Source of the DNA: Nonomuraea sp. PA05
Lineage (GTDB): Bacteria; Actinomycetota; Actinomycetes; Streptosporangiales; Streptosporangiaceae
DNA: 64,000 nt
Assembly (NCBI RefSeq): GCF_008086045.1
Contig: NZ_VSEY01000018.1
Location: forward strand, 177,640-241,639
Direction: 5' to 3'
Positions within the stretch are counted from its first letter, which is position 1. Each line of letters starts with the position of its first letter. Below are positions 1-8,108 of this stretch, in pieces. The translations under genes were made by a program, and so were the position numbers. The notes below the pieces were generated by a model. The model ran no database searches. It had not been told where the DNA came from and saw nothing but the letters and a program-made list of their open reading frames with translations.

Positions 1-48
1 CCTCGACGGCGCCGCCCGCCACCGCGCCGCCGAGCCCGTCGGCCTCGC

Positions 49-1044
49 CTACGGGTTGAGGTGCCGCCAGCCCTTGGCGAGTGACCGGCCGACGGCCTCC
101 ATCACCTTCCTGTCGGTCCAGTAGAACGGGTGCACCAGCGGCGTGCCGTACACCGGCCGCCAGCCGCGCACCGTCATCGGCCGGTCCATCGTCACCTGCC
201 GCTCGTAGGCGGGGCCGAGCGGCCGCAGCGGGTAGGCGATCACGTCGTCGGGGTCGTAGAAGTTGACCCACTCGCTCTGCAGCCCGGTCACGCGCCCGGC
301 GACGTCCGCGCCGGGGAAGTCGATGGGCCTGTCGAGGCGGGCGTCCGGGTAGCGCAGGCTCCACAGCGCGAGCGGGCTGCCCATCGTGTAGAGCCAGGCC
401 AGCGTCTCTCCCCTGGCCAGCGCCGAGGTGCCCATGGCGGCGCGGACCCGGTCCGGCACCAGTTTGTGTCCGCGCAGCGTCTCCTGCTGGTCGTAGAGGT
501 AGTCGCTGACGAGCACGCCGCCGAACGAGTGCGCCAGCACGCACAGCGGCGCGCCGTCGCCTGCCTTGTCCGCCAGCCGGGCCAGGGCGGCGGCCAGCGC
601 CTCGTGCGCGGCGACGTAGTTGGTCTCGTTCAGCTTCCTGTCGTAGGCGATGATGTCGCCGGTGAAGTGCAGCATCAGCCAGCGGGCGGCCGGGTAGCGC
701 AGGCCGGGCAGCTCGGGCAGGGTGCGCCTGACCAGCGACAGCGCCATCGGGATCAGCGCGGTCGCCCGCCCGGCGTTGAGCCTCCTGACGATGCCCTGCA
801 GCCGCTCGTCGAAGAACGAGCGGGCGCCCGCGGCCGAGTACATCCTGGCGAACAGCTCGCGCTGCCGCTCCTCGATGTGCGGCGCCCACGCGACGGGCTC
901 GACGACCAGCGCGTTGTCGGCGTCGACGCGGCTCATCCCGGCCGCGTCCGCGAACGTGTCGCGCAGCAGCTCGGACGGGCGGGCGGCGAAGTCCGGGTCG
1001 TCGATCTCGACGCCGTGGACGAACGCCACGGCGATGCGGTTCAC
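49..1044 (-). CDS. alpha/beta hydrolase (lipase-like), last gene of the oxidase operon
   Basis: This is a cytosolic alpha/beta-hydrolase-fold protein of 331 residues. The nucleophile elbow is A-H-S-F-G with Ser at about residue 173, and the protein opens with the hydrophobic strand and His-Gly oxyanion motif AVAFVHGVE. I chose the GTG at 1044 because it overlaps the TGA of the upstream GMC gene (GTGA) and is preceded by GGAAGGGAG. A longer reading to 1137 would add 31 Pro/Arg-rich residues copied from another frame. It is the most distal of five coupled minus-strand genes that include a GMC oxidoreductase and an FAD oxidase, so an ester or lactone hydrolase acting on an oxidised lipid is likely. 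No signal peptide is visible. The substrate is unknown. Confidence 0.75.
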   Translation of the reverse strand: MNRIAVAFVHGVEIDDPDFAARPSELLRDTFADAAGMSRVDADNALVVEPVAWAPHIEERQRELFARMYSAAGARSFFDERLQGIVRRLNAGRATALIPMALSLVRRTLPELPGLRYPAARWLMLHFTGDIIAYDRKLNETNYVAAHEALAAALARLADKAGDGAPLCVLAHSFGGVLVSDYLYDQQETLRGHKLVPDRVRAAMGTSALARGETLAWLYTMGSPLALWSLRYPDARLDRPIDFPGADVAGRVTGLQSEWVNFYDPDDVIAYPLRPLGPAYERQVTMDRPMTVRGWRPVYGTPLVHPFYWTDRKVMEAVGRSLAKGWRHLNP

Positions 1045-2804
1045 GGCGTGCTCCCTTCCACCGGCGTCAGGCGGGCGGCACTGCGGGTGGCACTGCGGCG
1101 GGTGCGGCGCGGGCGCCGCTCCAGCAGGTGCGTGCACATGCGGTCGGCCAGCGCCGCGATGGTCAGCGACGGGTTGGGGCCGACGGGGCCCGGCATGGCG
1201 GCGCCGTCGGCGACGTACAGGCCGGGCAGACCGAGCACGGCGTTGTACGGGTCGCAGACGCCTTCCTCGCGGCTGTGCCCGATCGCGGCGCCGCCCAGCG
1301 GATGCACCGTGATGATCTTGCGGAAGAACCAGATCGGGTTGTCGACGTAGCCGGCCTCCAGGTGGTCGGCGAGATCGCGCATCGTGCGCCGCATCCGCGC
1401 GAAGTACTCCCGGCTCGTCCTGGTCGTCCAGTCGACGTTGAGCCGGTCGCCGCGCAGCCGCATCACCCCGTCGGGCACGTCGCGGCCGATGCCGAGCAGC
1501 GGCAGCGAGCCCGACGACAGCGTGCCCTGCCCGATCAGCCGGGACAGCTCGGCGCTCAGGCTGCTGTCGGGCGTGCCGAGCAGCCGCGACACCACCGCCC
1601 GCACCGCGAACTCGCCCGCCCTGAACAGCGAGCGCGTCACGTCCGCGCTCTCCGCCAGCCAGTCCACGAACCCCGGGTAGCCGCCGTCCTGCACGTAGAA
1701 GCCGCGCCCCTGGACGTCGGGGCGGTCCAGCCGGTCGGGGACGAACATGGAGCTGGTGATGACGGGCCCGCGGCTGGCCTCCATCCGCTCGCCGCCGGCC
1801 GGCCTGGGCAGCAGGAACGTCAGCAGGTCGCCGTTGCCGGAGTAGCGCCGGCCGAGCCGCTCCAGGTTGAGCCCCGGCAGCCTGCCCTGGTTGCGCAGCA
1901 GCAGGTAGACGGTGCCGTACGTGCCCGCGCCGAGGATCAGTAGGTCGCAGGTGATCCTGCGGAGCGGCAGCTTGCCCGTGCCGAGGCGGCGGCCCTCACT
2001 CGCCGGGTCGTGCTCGACGTAGCCGACCTCGTAGCCACCGCCGTCGCGCAGCCGCAGCTCGCGCACCTCGCGGTGGGTGCGCAGGTCCGCTCCTGCGTGC
2101 CGCGCGGCCGACAGGTACGTGTGGTCGAGCGTGTTCTTCGCGCCGTCGTTGCAGCCGATGTCGCACTCCCCGCACAACCGGCAGGTACGCCGCGGCCTGC
2201 CGTGCAGGTTGCCGTACTCGGGGTCCTTGATCGGCAGCCCGAGCCCCGGCGGCTCCTGCGGCCCCGGCGAGAAGCTGACGGCCAGCGGTGGCAGCTCCCA
2301 GGCCAGCCCCAGGTCCTTGGCGGCCACCTGCATGGCCAGCGTCTTACGGGTGCCGGCGTAGGCGGGGGCGTGCAGCGGGTAGCGGGTGGCGCCGAGCATC
2401 CGCTCCACGGCGTCGTAGTGCGGGTCCAGCTCGGCCCTGGTGACCGGCCACGTCTCGTACCCGCCGCCGGGCAGCCGCTCCCGCTTGACGAACCACTTCT
2501 CCTCCTTCCTCAGCAGCACGTTCGCGTAGATCAGCGAGCCGCCGCCGAGGCCGCTGCTCACCACCGAGTCGAACCCGTTGAACGTCCACACGTCGAACAA
2601 TCCGTACAGGCCCTCGCTCGGATCCCACAGGGCCCTGCCCATCTCGTGCGGCGTGCGCGCGAAGCTGCCCGGCGGGTACGCGCGCCCGCGCTCCAGGACG
2701 ACCACCCGCAGCCCGGCCTCGGCCAGCCGGAAGGCGGACACCGCGCCGCCGAACCCCGAGCCGACCACCACGGCGTCCACGTGCTCCGCGGCGGGCGGGG
2801 TCAT
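1041..2804 (-). CDS. GMC-family FAD oxidoreductase (cholesterol-oxidase-like)
   Basis: This 587-residue protein has the N-terminal dinucleotide-binding signature V-V-G-S-G-F-G-G (about residues 13-20) followed by an ERG acidic strand end, typical of glucose-methanol-choline oxidoreductases that use FAD to oxidise an alcohol. A Cys cluster C-R-L-C-G-E-C-D-I-G-C in the middle and a C-terminal segment with HPLGG and a VADGAAMPGPVGPNPSLT-type FAD-binding motif are like those of bacterial cholesterol-oxidase-type GMC enzymes. The start ATG at 2804 overlaps the stop of the upstream gene (ATGA). No Tat or Sec signal is seen, so it is probably intracellular. The neighbours (alpha/beta hydrolases, PCMH FAD oxidase) suggest sterol or lipid alcohol oxidation; the exact substrate cannot be read from the sequence. 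Confidence 0.85.
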   Translation of the reverse strand: MTPPAAEHVDAVVVGSGFGGAVSAFRLAEAGLRVVVLERGRAYPPGSFARTPHEMGRALWDPSEGLYGLFDVWTFNGFDSVVSSGLGGGSLIYANVLLRKEEKWFVKRERLPGGGYETWPVTRAELDPHYDAVERMLGATRYPLHAPAYAGTRKTLAMQVAAKDLGLAWELPPLAVSFSPGPQEPPGLGLPIKDPEYGNLHGRPRRTCRLCGECDIGCNDGAKNTLDHTYLSAARHAGADLRTHREVRELRLRDGGGYEVGYVEHDPASEGRRLGTGKLPLRRITCDLLILGAGTYGTVYLLLRNQGRLPGLNLERLGRRYSGNGDLLTFLLPRPAGGERMEASRGPVITSSMFVPDRLDRPDVQGRGFYVQDGGYPGFVDWLAESADVTRSLFRAGEFAVRAVVSRLLGTPDSSLSAELSRLIGQGTLSSGSLPLLGIGRDVPDGVMRLRGDRLNVDWTTRTSREYFARMRRTMRDLADHLEAGYVDNPIWFFRKIITVHPLGGAAIGHSREEGVCDPYNAVLGLPGLYVADGAAMPGPVGPNPSLTIAALADRMCTHLLERRPRRTRRSATRSAARLTPVEGSTP

Positions 2805-3544
2805 GACCGCTCCCTGCGCCGCAGGTAGGCGCGGGGCCGCAGGAGGTAGCTGTCACGCAGGTTGCGCGCGAACAGCAGGCCGAACGCGCCGAACACGCGG
2901 GCCGCCTCCACCGGTGAGGCCACGTTCCTGGCGCGCATCGACAGCAGCAGCGCCGCCAGGTCGCCCGCGCCCAGCCGCAGCACCCCCGCGCCCGTCACCT
3001 CGCCCCGGGTGTCGGGGCCGCGGTGCAGCCGCACGTCGAGGGTGGTCGTGTCGGGCCAGAGGTCCAGGCCCAGGTCGTCGCGTACGCTCTTGCGGCCGGC
3101 CAGGTAGTGGGCCTGGCCCTGGTGGGAGAAGGAGGCCTCGTAGAGGAGGAGGGTCAGGTCGGGGGTGCCGGACGGGGCGAAGAGGTGGAAGATCCCGTCG
3201 TGGAAGGGGATGCGCCGTTCCACGCCCGGCAGCTCGATCTCGCCGCGCAGGGTGCCGGGGTGGGCGGGGTCGGCGGTGAAGGCCTTGAGGTCGGGGATGG
3301 TGACGGTGGCGCGCAGGGTGAGGCGCCAGCCGGTGCGGTGGCCGATGCGGGCGCCCTCGCGGGGATCTTTCACACCCATCGCGAAATATCCGGACATCTT
3401 CTCGTGGAAGGTCAGCCCCGGGGCGGCCTTCGCCTCCTTGACCGCGCCCGCCCTGATCCCGCCCGCCTTGATCCCGCCCGCCTTGATCTCGCCCGTCGCT
3501 GGGGCCGTCGCGCGAGGTTGCCGTGTCTTGGGAGCCATGGTCAT
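2801..3544 (-). CDS. unknown protein of the GMC/hydrolase operon, N-terminal tripeptide-like repeat
   Basis: I do not recognise a characterised family. The 247-residue product starts at the ATG at 3544, which overlaps the TGA of the FAD oxidase gene; the longer frame to 3670 reads back into that gene. Residues about 17-35 hold a small tandem repeat of I-K-A-G-G (three near copies), a flexible Lys/Gly-rich leader. The rest is mostly beta-strand-like with conserved-looking patches (FHEKMSGYFAMGV, GRKSVRDDLGLDLW). In some actinobacteria large GMC oxidoreductases carry an extra domain and an alpha/beta hydrolase domain in one polypeptide; this protein may be the free-standing counterpart of such a middle domain (inference). 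It lies between the GMC and PCMH enzymes and is coupled to both. Confidence 0.6.
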   Translation of the reverse strand: MTMAPKTRQPRATAPATGEIKAGGIKAGGIRAGAVKEAKAAPGLTFHEKMSGYFAMGVKDPREGARIGHRTGWRLTLRATVTIPDLKAFTADPAHPGTLRGEIELPGVERRIPFHDGIFHLFAPSGTPDLTLLLYEASFSHQGQAHYLAGRKSVRDDLGLDLWPDTTTLDVRLHRGPDTRGEVTGAGVLRLGAGDLAALLLSMRARNVASPVEAARVFGAFGLLFARNLRDSYLLRPRAYLRRRERS

Positions 3545-4953
3545 CAGACCTTCCCGGTCGTGCCGGTGACACCCTTGCCCCGGGGCTTGCCGGCGTCCTC
3601 GGCGTACCTGGCGTTCGGGTCGAGCAGCCGCCGCCGCTCCGGCGAGGCGCTGGTGCGCGTGTGCATGCACCGGAAGCCGCCGTTGTCGATGACGAGGTCG
3701 TCCACCCGCTCCACCAGCCGTTCGAGCACCTTCTCCGTGAGCTGCGCCGGGTTGACGCCGAAGTGCAGCATCAGCTCGCAGTGCCGCCTGCCGTCCTCCC
3801 CCTGCGACAGGTAGCCCGACCGGATCGCCTTGACGTGCATCGAGACGAACGTGATGCCCCCGCTGTCGCGCCGCTCCTCGACGGCGACGTCGTACAGGCG
3901 GCGGAAGAGAATCTCGTAGCGCTCGGCCGGAGCCAGGACGGCGAGCGTGCGGGCCGGCTCACCCGCGGTCGGATCGGTGAGCCGCTCGACGTTCTTGCCG
4001 CTGGCGTAGAGCGGGCTGAACATGATCTCGGCCATGCCGAGGTACTTGACCAGCTCGTCCGCCGCCGGCAGCCGCCTCGCCCAGCGGCCGAGCAACTGCT
4101 GGGAGCCGTGGGCGGCGCCGTTCAGCAGCGACTTGAGCGGGTTCTGCGGCGTCTGGCGGTAGGAGGAGAACTGGCCGAGCCGCAGCGCGCCGAGCGGCGT
4201 CGGGAAGTCGGCCCACACGCCCCGCTCCATCAGCGCGTCGCCGGGGTCGCGGACCAGCTCGGCCGAGCGGCGGAGGTAGTCGTCGAGGTCGTTGGTGAAC
4301 AGCAGGTGGTTGCGCAGCACCGTGCGGTGCTTGTCGACGCGGACCAGGTCGATCTTCAGCCAGGTGATCACGCCGTGCCTGCCGGTGCCCGCCAGGACGC
4401 GGTGGAAGCGGCCGGGGTCGCGGTCCCTGCCGCAGACGTGCACCTCGCCGTCCCAGTCCACGTACTCCAGCTCCTTGACGGTGTCCACGAACAGGCCGTA
4501 GCGGTGCGAGGCGGGGCTGATGCCGCCGACCGAGGCGAAGCCGCCGGCCGTGATCCGGTCGTGGTCGCCGATGACCGGCAGCCCCCAGCCGCGTTCTGCT
4601 AGGTGCGCGTCCACCTCCGACAGGATCGCGCCGCCCTGCACGGTGACGGTCCGGCCGCGCTCGTCCACGTCCACGATCTGGCTCATCCGGCCGGTGACCA
4701 GGACGGTGGCGCCGTCGCCTGTGACGAGGTCGTTGCTGGAGTGGCCGTGGCCGCGCACGATCAGCCGCTCGTCCCGCCCGCGCACCTCCCTGACGGCCCT
4801 GACGACGTCGTCGGTGGTGCGCGGCAGGTAGACCTTGAACGGCCAGCGCGGCGGGATCGCGGGATCGGCCGTCCGCTCCCCGTCGTGGGCCAGGCTGAGC
4901 AGCGTGTCGCGCGGATGGTCCTCATGGCTCACGGGCTGGTAGGACACGGTCAC
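3544..4953 (-). CDS. FAD-binding PCMH-type oxidoreductase
   Basis: The 469-residue protein begins at a GTG (4953) that overlaps the TGA of the hydrolase gene upstream. The N-terminal half carries the PCMH/vanillyl-alcohol-oxidase fold signatures: a P-R-T-T-D-D-V segment, the FAD-contacting V-R-G-H-G-H-S-S-N-D stretch and a glycine-rich G-G-F-A-S-V-G-G-I-S loop. The C-terminal half resembles the substrate-binding cap of aldonolactone-oxidase/DprE1-like enzymes, but I cannot name a substrate. No signal peptide is present. Its place in an operon with a GMC oxidoreductase and hydrolases suggests it carries out a second oxidation or desaturation on the same lipid-like substrate. Confidence 0.8.
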   Translation of the reverse strand: MTVSYQPVSHEDHPRDTLLSLAHDGERTADPAIPPRWPFKVYLPRTTDDVVRAVREVRGRDERLIVRGHGHSSNDLVTGDGATVLVTGRMSQIVDVDERGRTVTVQGGAILSEVDAHLAERGWGLPVIGDHDRITAGGFASVGGISPASHRYGLFVDTVKELEYVDWDGEVHVCGRDRDPGRFHRVLAGTGRHGVITWLKIDLVRVDKHRTVLRNHLLFTNDLDDYLRRSAELVRDPGDALMERGVWADFPTPLGALRLGQFSSYRQTPQNPLKSLLNGAAHGSQQLLGRWARRLPAADELVKYLGMAEIMFSPLYASGKNVERLTDPTAGEPARTLAVLAPAERYEILFRRLYDVAVEERRDSGGITFVSMHVKAIRSGYLSQGEDGRRHCELMLHFGVNPAQLTEKVLERLVERVDDLVIDNGGFRCMHTRTSASPERRRLLDPNARYAEDAGKPRGKGVTGTTGKV

Positions 4954-6044
4954 GCCCCCTGCCGCTTGAGGAAGTCGGTCATCAGCGGGAAGACGTCCTG
5001 GTGGCAGTTCCTGCCCATGAAGACGTCCTGGTGGCCGTAGCCGGGGAAGACGACCAGCTCGTGCCGGCCGGGGGCGGCCGCCTTGAGGCGGTCGTAGCAG
5101 ACCACGTTCGAGTCGGCGAAGACGTGGTTGCGGTCGCCGGTGGTCAGCAGCACGGGCGTGTCGATCTCGGCCGCGTTGGCCAGGTAGTCGTCCGGCAGCG
5201 CGGCCAGGCGCGCGTCGGCGGGGTCGTACTTCACGGCGCGGCCCGCCCGCACCATCCTCAGCACGTGCCGGTAGTAGTGGAAGCCGGTGGCGCCGTACAG
5301 GTCGCCGCTACGGGCGTGGGTGACGGACTCCAGCTTGTCGTGGCCGTAGAGCGCCGGCCAGCCGGTGCCCCACATGAGGCTGAGCATGTGGCAGGCGGGC
5401 TCGTCGCACTCGGGGTGGAACAGGTCCACCGCCTTGGAGAACAGCCAGCCCCTGGTGAAGCGGGGGTTCTCGCTCCACGCGGGGTCGAGGTAGGGGAAGC
5501 CGAGCACGTACTCCATGACGGCGGGCGCGACGGTCAGCTTGAGCTGCGACCAGGCGGGCACCCTCGGCGTCAGCGCGGCGCTGTTGGCGATGACGCTCGC
5601 GATGCCGTCCACGGCCCCGCCGAACAGGCTCATCAGGAACGACACCGAGCCCAGGCAGTGGGCGATGACGTGCACGCGCCGCTCCCCCACCTGCGCGCGC
5701 AGCGTGCGCAGCGCGGCCGGGTGGTCGAACAGGGCGACGTCGTCCATGGTCCAGCGGTGCATCGACCGGTTGTAGGGGTGCCGGTTGCTCATCCGGCAGT
5801 CCAGCGTCCATACGTCCGAGAAGCCGTTGTCCAGCAGGTAGCGGACCAGGTTCTGGTGCTCGGGCATGATGAACATGTCGCTGGACGTGGTGAGCCCGTG
5901 GATCACCAACACCACGTCTCCGGCGGGCTCCCTGACGAACCTCAGCAGGCTCAGCCCGAGGCCGTCCTGGGTGGTGAACGGGTGCGTCGTGATCGTGGCG
6001 TCCGGGACGCCTTCGAGCGTGAACAGCGGGATGGTGCGCGTCAT
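4950..6044 (-). CDS. alpha/beta hydrolase with Cys in the nucleophile elbow
   Basis: First gene of the five-gene minus-strand operon, 364 residues, ATG at 6044 with GGAGAG about 7 nt upstream. The fold is clear: oxyanion region V-I-H-G-L-T-T (about 47-53), nucleophile elbow I-A-H-C-L-G-S with Cys at about residue 130 where Ser is usual, the acid region T-T-G-D-R-N-H, and a late His in G-Y-G-H-Q-D-V-F. Hydrolase domains of this kind occur fused to or beside cholesterol-oxidase-type GMC proteins in other bacteria. A Cys nucleophile would be closer to dienelactone hydrolases. The coding end overlaps the next start (GTGA). The chemistry on an oxidised sterol or lipid ring is inference. Confidence 0.8.
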   Translation of the reverse strand: MTRTIPLFTLEGVPDATITTHPFTTQDGLGLSLLRFVREPAGDVVLVIHGLTTSSDMFIMPEHQNLVRYLLDNGFSDVWTLDCRMSNRHPYNRSMHRWTMDDVALFDHPAALRTLRAQVGERRVHVIAHCLGSVSFLMSLFGGAVDGIASVIANSAALTPRVPAWSQLKLTVAPAVMEYVLGFPYLDPAWSENPRFTRGWLFSKAVDLFHPECDEPACHMLSLMWGTGWPALYGHDKLESVTHARSGDLYGATGFHYYRHVLRMVRAGRAVKYDPADARLAALPDDYLANAAEIDTPVLLTTGDRNHVFADSNVVCYDRLKAAAPGRHELVVFPGYGHQDVFMGRNCHQDVFPLMTDFLKRQGA

Positions 6045-6094
6045 GGCGACTCTCCGCGCGGTTTGGACACCCTCGGCAGGGCGAAGCGGTGGCG

Positions 6095-6123
6095 AACGTA
6101 CATCCGCCCCCGAACCCCGTCAA
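6095..6123 (-). promoter_or_regulatory. candidate promoter of the GMC/hydrolase operon
   Basis: On the minus strand TTGACG (6123-6118) is followed after exactly 17 nt by TACGTT (6100-6095), a sigma-70-like arrangement that places transcription start near 6088, about 45 nt before the ATG at 6044. It sits in the 113-bp gap between the IclR gene and the operon. The -10 element is weak, so this is a candidate only. Confidence 0.4.
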
Positions 6124-6157
6124 GAACGGACATTTATAACGCCCGAGCCGAAATCCC

Positions 6158-6868
6158 TCAGTGCAGGATGCCCGCCAGCGTCCTGGCCGCCTGGGTGACG
6201 AGCTTGCCGTACTCCGCGCGCAGCTCCTCCGTCATGCGGCTGGCCGGGGTGGAGACGCTGAGGCTGGCGACCGGGCCTGCCGGGCCGAGGACGGCGGCGG
6301 CCACGGCGGCGATGTCGGAGCGCCATTCGCCCCGGTTGTCGGCGTAGCCGCGGGCGAGCACGGCGTCCAGCTCGGCCCGCAGCACGTGCGGGTCGGTGAT
6401 CGTGGTGTCGGTGTAGCCCGGCAGCTCGCCGGGCGAACGGGCCAGGTGCGCCAGCACGGCCTTGCCGTTGGCGGAGGCGTGCAGCGGCAGCCGGATGCCC
6501 AGCGGCAGCACGATGCGCAGCGGCTTGTCGGTCTCCAGCCGCTCGATCAGCACGACCGCGTCCCCCTCGGGCACCATCAGGTGGATGGTCTCGCCGGTGC
6601 GCTGGCGCAGCTCCTCCATCACCGGCACGGCCGCGTCACGCAGCCCCAGCTCGGTGCGGCGGGCGACCTGTAAGGCCTTGCTGGTCACCTGCCAGCGCGT
6701 GACCTCGCCCCCGGCCGGCCTGATCCACCCCGCCTCGTGCAGCGTCTTCAGCGAGCGCTGCACGGTGCTCTTGGGCAGGCCGAGCCCGCGCGCCAGCTCG
6801 CCGACGCCGATCGGCTGGCGGTCGGCGACCTCTTCCAGCACACGGAGAGCGTTGATCACGTTCTGCAT
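6158..6868 (-). CDS. IclR-family transcriptional regulator
   Basis: A standard-length IclR protein (236 residues). The N-terminal winged helix-turn-helix (about 15-60) contains G-V-G-E-L-A-R-G-L-G-L-P-K-S-T-V-Q-R, and the C-terminal effector domain has the family's L-P-L-H-A-S-A-N-G-K-A-V-L-A motif and a late S-V-S-T-P region. The start ATG at 6868 has AGAGGAG upstream. It is divergent from the aminotransferase/dehydrogenase/transporter operon (89 bp apart) and lies 113 bp upstream of the GMC operon on the same strand, so it could control either. IclR proteins often respond to carboxylates such as glyoxylate, which would suit the plus-strand neighbours. Confidence 0.9.
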   Translation of the reverse strand: MQNVINALRVLEEVADRQPIGVGELARGLGLPKSTVQRSLKTLHEAGWIRPAGGEVTRWQVTSKALQVARRTELGLRDAAVPVMEELRQRTGETIHLMVPEGDAVVLIERLETDKPLRIVLPLGIRLPLHASANGKAVLAHLARSPGELPGYTDTTITDPHVLRAELDAVLARGYADNRGEWRSDIAAVAAAVLGPAGPVASLSVSTPASRMTEELRAEYGKLVTQAARTLAGILH

Positions 6869-6887
6869 GCATTGACTCCTCTGCGGA

Positions 6888-6906
6888 CCGATTTTAATGT
6901 TAATGA
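6888..6906. promoter_or_regulatory. AT-rich candidate IclR operator between divergent genes
   Basis: The 89-bp gap between iclR and the aminotransferase gene is GC-rich except for a block around 6890-6905 with the direct repeat TTAAT-G-TTAAT. It is flanked by GCGG and CCGC, which can pair. The position is right for an IclR-type operator or a promoter -10 region. I cannot tell which. Confidence 0.3.
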
Positions 6907-6956
6907 ACCGCGCAGCGGCACGCCGTGCCGTGTGATGGCACGGAGGTGGTCAGACA

Positions 6957-8108
6957 GTGGGCCGGCACTTCTTGCAGATTCCCGGGCCGACCAACGTTCC
7001 CGATCGGGTGCTGCGAGCCATCGCCCAGCCCACGATCGACCACCGGGGGCCCGCGTTCGCCCGGCTCGTGGGCGAGCTGCTCGAACGGCTGAAGACCGTC
7101 TTCAAGACCGCGGGGCCCGTCGTCGTCTACCCGTCGTCGGGCACCGGCGCGTGGGAGGCGGCGCTGGTCAACACGCTGTCGCCGGGCGACAAGGTGGTGG
7201 CCTTCGAGACCGGGCACTTCTCCTCGCTGTGGTGCGAGATGGCCGCCAGGCTGGGGCTCGTCGTGGACGTGGTGCCGGGCGACTGGCGGCACGGCGCCGA
7301 CCCCGGCGCGCTGGCCGACCGGCTCACCCCGGACGTCGCCGCCGTCATGGTGGTGCACAACGAGACCTCGACCGGCGTGCGCAGCCGCGTCCCCGAGATC
7401 CGCGCGGCACTCGACCGCGCCGGGCACTCCGCGCTGCTGCTGGTGGACACGATCTCGTCGCTGGGCTCGATGGACTTCCGCCACGACGAGTGGGGCGTGG
7501 ACGTGACCGTCGGCTGCTCCCAGAAGGGGCTGATGCTGCCGCCCGGCATGGGGTTCAACGCGGTCAGCGGCAAGGCCCTGGCGCACCGGGGGCGGCTGCC
7601 CCGGTCGTACTGGGACTGGGAGCCCATCATCGCGGCCAACCGGCAGGGCTTCTTCCCCTACACGCCGCCCACCAACCTCATGTACGGGCTGCGCGAGGCG
7701 CTCCTCATGCTGGAGGAGGAGGGCCTGGACGCGGTCTTCGCCCGGCACGACCGGCACGCCGAGGCGACCAGGCGGGCCGTGCGCGGCTGGGGGCTGGAGG
7801 TGCTCTGCGCCGACGAGCGCGAGCACTCCAGCTCGCTGACCGCCGTGCTGATGCCCGACGGCCACGACGCCGACGCCGTCAGGCGGCTCATCCTGGAGCG
7901 GTACGACATGTCGCTCGGCACCGGCCTCGGGCGGCTGGCGGGCAAGGTGTTCCGCATCGGCCATCTCGGCCACTTGAGCGACCTCACGCTCGCGGGCACG
8001 CTGAGCGGGGTCGAGATGGGGCTGTCGGCGGCCGGGGTGCCGATCAAGGAGGGTGGGGCGCGGGCGGCGCTGGCGTACCTGGAGGTCGCCCAGGAGTGGG
8101 CACAGTGA
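6957..8108 (+). CDS. class V aminotransferase, alanine/serine-glyoxylate type
   Basis: A fold-type I PLP enzyme of 383 residues. It carries the L-Q-I-P-G-P-T-N-V-P opening of alanine/serine-glyoxylate aminotransferases, the glycine-rich P-S-S-G-T-G phosphate loop (59-64), Asp164 for the pyridine nitrogen and the Schiff-base Lys190 in G-C-S-Q-K-G-L-M. These enzymes transfer an amino group from serine or alanine to glyoxylate, giving glycine. The GTG start at 6957 has GGAGGTGG upstream. The stop overlaps the start of the FAD/Fe-S dehydrogenase (GTGA), so glyoxylate or a related 2-oxoacid formed by that enzyme is probably its amino acceptor (inference). Confidence 0.88.
   Translation: MGRHFLQIPGPTNVPDRVLRAIAQPTIDHRGPAFARLVGELLERLKTVFKTAGPVVVYPSSGTGAWEAALVNTLSPGDKVVAFETGHFSSLWCEMAARLGLVVDVVPGDWRHGADPGALADRLTPDVAAVMVVHNETSTGVRSRVPEIRAALDRAGHSALLLVDTISSLGSMDFRHDEWGVDVTVGCSQKGLMLPPGMGFNAVSGKALAHRGRLPRSYWDWEPIIAANRQGFFPYTPPTNLMYGLREALLMLEEEGLDAVFARHDRHAEATRRAVRGWGLEVLCADEREHSSSLTAVLMPDGHDADAVRRLILERYDMSLGTGLGRLAGKVFRIGHLGHLSDLTLAGTLSGVEMGLSAAGVPIKEGGARAALAYLEVAQEWAQ

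Noticed and set aside
3544..3670. Upstream extension of the operon's unknown protein to 3670
   Set aside because: It adds 42 residues from within the FAD oxidase gene. The ATG at 3544 is coupled to that gene's stop and makes a natural start.
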